DNA of 64,000 nucleotides. Origin: Castor canadensis. Its lineage: Eukaryota; Chordata; Mammalia; Rodentia; Castoridae. The stretch lies in NCBI RefSeq assembly GCF_047511655.1, contig NC_133390.1:93193583-93257582 (forward strand), given 5' to 3'. Of this stretch, positions 61,688 through 64,000 are shown in pieces (position 1 is the stretch's first letter; every line of letters starts with the position of its first letter). The notes below the pieces were generated by a model. That model was given only the letters and a program-made list of their open reading frames with translations, was not told the DNA's origin and made no database searches. Made by a program: the position numbers and the translations under genes.

Positions 61688-61915
61688 TTAATATGTTAAT
61701 TTACAGTGCACTCTCAAAAAAAGTCTTTTAAAATTATACCCAGAGGCCATCTGGTGGAATGGTAGATGATGCATCTGTTCTCTTGTGAGTCTCCCTCTTT
61801 GAATTTTTGTTATGCATCCCTTGTGGCTAATTCCTGAGAAGCTCAACACCCCCCATCCTGAAGTTTTCTTGAATTTTACCCAAAATGCTTTCTTTTCACT
61901 TGTATTGTTCCCCAT
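61688..61915 (-). pseudogene. ERV2 gag-like start
   Basis: A start codon at 61,915 opens with M-G-N, which would suit N-terminal myristoylation of a matrix protein. It is followed by basic residues and a K-K-T-S-G-W-G block. It lies about 420 bases after the primer-site-like sequence, where gag would start. Only about 76 codons are open. The call is tentative. Confidence 0.5.
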
Positions 61916-62316
61916 CTGATCCATCTTGCTGGGAAGAAAGCCCCATAGGTGATCAACCTCCATAATTCCCAGAGATGACTCACACACTTTTGCTCCATTC
62001 CCTAAAACTGAGAGACATGATTTCACCCCAGATAGGGTTACTGTGGTGTCTCTGGGATTTGATCAGTCTTCCCTTCTGCCTCCTAAACGCTAGACAATTA
62101 TTTGAACCCAGGTACTTACCAGTCTGATGGGCAGGGCTCCCAATTGGTTCCCAAGTCTTCTCTGAGTTCCTTTGTGCAACAGACTGGCTCTCCAGTGTGC
62201 TGAGAGAGGCGAGTCCCTCCGTCAAATCAACAGGTCCACTGGTGCCTGGTGGGATGCTCTCACAATGGCAAGGGGTACCAAGTCCCAGTAATGAGGAGAT
62301 GAAAACACTATCTCCA

Positions 62317-62334
62317 AACCCTGGATGAGACCTA
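62317..62334 (-). promoter_or_regulatory. ERV2 primer-binding-site-like sequence
   Basis: The minus strand reads TAGGTCTCATCCAGGGTT, four bases after the LTR, the same spacing as in ERV1. It partly resembles a tRNA-Pro type site with a gap and several changes. The primer identity is not secure. Confidence 0.4.
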
Positions 62335-62338
62335 GAAA

Positions 62339-63012
62339 TGTTGCAGGATACTCAATAACAAGGAAATGGGACACCACAGCTTTTCAGGAAGCAACATTTA
62401 TTAGCATGCCAACAGCGGCTCAGCGTATTCACATTTGAAGGCATGTTGGGGCCCACTTAGCTATTTTCCTGGGATTTACTATATCTGGTAGTCACCTTGG
62501 TTTCCTCACTCTGAGTCTACAAGGAGCTTTCTGGTAGCTCTGCAAAGTTGGAAGCTTCTAGCTAGCTCTGCAATGTTTCCTGTAATGGTGACCACATCCT
62601 GTAGGGGGCTGGGGGACAAAGTCTGTAAGTATTTAACCCAGATCCTGACACAGATTGGGACTCAAGGGCTTTGAGAAATTATCTCCCCTGAGTTCAGTAG
62701 CATAATAAACTTCCTGCTTCCTGCAAAGTGGTGACTTTTTTTCCCTTGCTGTTTCACACAGCAGCTGAGCCCCAAGAGCAAAAGGGCTCTACCTTATATA
62801 CCATTTTAAGCAGGTTACAGAAGTCAGAAACAAAGTTTAATCCATATATGGTTACTTACTATTTCATTGGCTAGATTTTTCTCAGTGCTAAGGTACCTTC
62901 CTCAGATTCCTTAAGTTTTATCTCCCTGCTATGACAACCCCTCCTCCTCCCTGCCACGCCCCCTATTGCATCAGGACACAGACTTGCTTGCTTGTTTTCT
63001 GCCCCTGCTATA
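62339..63012 (-). repeat. ERV2 5' LTR, split by a solo LTR
   Basis: The parts 62,339-62,443 and 62,761-63,012 together match the 3' LTR at 58,095-58,442 over its length (about 357 bp without the insert). Shared landmarks are 'tttattagcatgcc', 'ccttatataccattttag' and 'ccatatatggttac'. Confidence 0.88.
62444..62760 (+). repeat. Solo LTR of the ERV1 family
   Basis: The insert starts TGTTGGGG and ends CACA. It matches the ERV1 5' LTR (15,885-16,289) in opposite orientation. AATAAA lies at 62,704-62,709. It interrupts the ERV2 5' LTR, so it came later. The target duplication is short and unclear (GCA on both sides). Confidence 0.85.
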
Positions 63013-63119
63013 CTGTTTTTAGTTAATCCATAGGCCCAAGTAAGGAGTCAGTGCTTTTCATCAAAAACAGTTGAAGCACACTTTGCAGAAGAAGCTTTAA
63101 GACTTTTTAAAACTAGAAG

Positions 63120-63215
63120 AGGACTGGTGGAGTGGCTCAAGTGGTAGTGCACCTGCTTAGCAAGTGTGATGCCCTGAGTTCGAACCCCAGTTTGAACTAA
63201 AAAAAATAAATAAAT
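63120..63215 (+). repeat. tRNA-like SINE half
   Basis: A good A-box region ('gtggctcaagtggtagtgca') and B box ('gagttcgaacccca') precede an A-rich tail with T interruptions. It is one of the best preserved copies in the window. Confidence 0.9.
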
Positions 63216-63500
63216 AAAATAAAACTAGAAAAGGTGGAACATACCAATATTTGATAACAATTTAGGAATTTGTAAATCTGTATTAATAAATAAACATACA
63301 CATCCTAAATTAGATTTCTTCCACATCAACAGAAGCTCTATTTCTAAAACAGTTGTCATAAATATCACTACATATCTTTAAACATGGGTGAAAATTATTT
63401 TTAAGTTTCAAACATTTAAGGCTATTTTGAATTTTTTGGAAACTTAAAGGAATAAATTCTTATTTTAAATGCATAGCGTAGACATACATGAATACACAAC
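63216..63500. other. Unassigned AT-rich sequence
   Basis: I see no gene or repeat that I can name here. Confidence 0.4.
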
Positions 63501-63502
63501 TT

Positions 63503-64000
63503 TTTTTTTTTTTTTCATTTTTCTTTTATTATTCATATGTGCATACAAGGCTTGGTTCATTTCTCCCCCCTGCCCCCACCCCTTCCCTTACCACCCACTC
63601 CACCCCTCCCGCTCCCCCCCTCAATACCCAGCAGAAACTATTTTGCCCTTATCTCTAATTTTGTTGTAGAGAGAGTATAAGCAATAATAGGAAGGAACAA
63701 GGGGTTTTGCTGGTTGAGATAAGGATAGCTATACAGGGCATTGACTCACATTGATTTCCTGTGCGTGGGTGTTACCTTCTAGGTTAATTCTTTTTGATCT
63801 AACCTTTTCTCTAGTTCCTGGTCCCCTTTTCCTATTGGCCTCAGTTGCTTTAAGGTATCTGCTTTAGTTTCTCTGCATTAAGGGCAACAAATGCTAGCTA
63901 GTTTTTTAGGTGTCTTACCTATCCTCACCCCTCCCTTGTGTGCTCTCGCTTTTATCATGTGCTCATAGTCCAATCCCCTTGTTGTGTTTGCCCTTGATCT
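63503..64000 (-). mobile_element. L1 3' UTR, reverse, running off the window
   Basis: A 14-15 base T tail is followed by 'attattcatatgtgcataca', the reverse of the 36,199-36,364 copy's end, and a C-rich tract (G-rich in L1 sense). The rest is 3' UTR and likely continues past the window. The low divergence from the other copy suggests a fairly young insertion. Confidence 0.85.

Larger units (their letters stand above)
58095..63012 (-). mobile_element. Class I endogenous retrovirus (ERV2), internally deleted
   Basis: Two related LTRs (58,095-58,442 and 62,339-63,012) in the same orientation flank about 3.9 kb. The internal part has a primer-site-like sequence, a gag-like start, an integrase C terminus and an Env TM end. 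Most of gag, pol and env is missing. The flanks read CTGC (left) and CTGT (right), consistent with a 4-bp target duplication with one change. The 5' LTR has a later solo LTR inserted in it. Confidence 0.85.

Noticed and set aside
63469-63669. 66-codon proline-rich plus-strand frame
   Set aside because: It is the antisense of the G-rich tract of an L1 3' UTR; the same happens at 36,150-36,386.

Overview
This window is non-coding mammalian genomic DNA. It is AT-rich, intron-like or gene-desert sequence packed with interspersed repeats. I find no intact host protein-coding gene. The repeats point to a rodent. They include ID-type (tRNA-derived) SINEs, composite SINEs that join a 7SL/B1-like half to a tRNA-like half, and L1 3' ends with a G-rich purine tract followed by a fixed A/T-rich end. 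The exact SINE and L1 3'-UTR flavours look most like a castorimorph rodent such as beaver; that narrower call is from memory and is only moderately sure.

Layout. Positions 1-7,900 hold an old MaLR-type LTR, old L1 3' ends, SINEs, MIR-like traces and unassigned AT-rich sequence. Positions 7,945-16,289 hold the largest element, a minus-strand class I endogenous retrovirus ('ERV1'). Its gag, pro, pol and env remnants are in the right order, and it has a 5' LTR and a primer-binding site complementary to tRNA-Gly. It is broken by stops and frameshifts, and several catalytic or metal-binding residues are replaced. No 3' LTR is recognisable. The 5' LTR abuts a plus-strand L1 (16,290-21,558). That L1 has itself been hit by a SINE and by a 652-bp TG...CA element with a perfect 6-bp target duplication, and the 652-bp element carries a tRNA-Lys(CUU)-like stretch. 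A second L1 3' fragment follows (21,559-23,310), interrupted by a polyadenylated processed-transcript insertion.

Positions 23,300-47,400 are mostly unique AT-rich sequence. It is dotted with MaLR LTRs (one nearly complete MaLR copy at 43,386-45,545), MER5A/MER20 DNA-transposon relics, MIR/L2 traces, SINEs, old L1 pieces and microsatellites. A processed pseudogene of ZC3H14 with its 3' UTR lies at about 47,700-48,999 (minus).

Positions 57,557-63,012 hold a nest of retroviral sequence. There is one LTR preceded by its polypurine tract. Immediately beside it is an internally deleted minus-strand provirus ('ERV2') with two LTRs. The 5' LTR of ERV2 contains a plus-strand solo LTR of the ERV1 family. 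A 5S rRNA pseudogene lies inside ERV2. The window ends inside a young-looking minus-strand L1 3' UTR (63,503-64,000).

Nothing here amounts to a convincing new biological system. The points most worth a second look are the tRNA-Lys-like body in the 652-bp element, the 5S copy inside ERV2, the nested LTRs that give a relative order of insertions, and the missing ERV1 3' LTR at the L1 junction. Family names come from recognition by eye, not from a database search.
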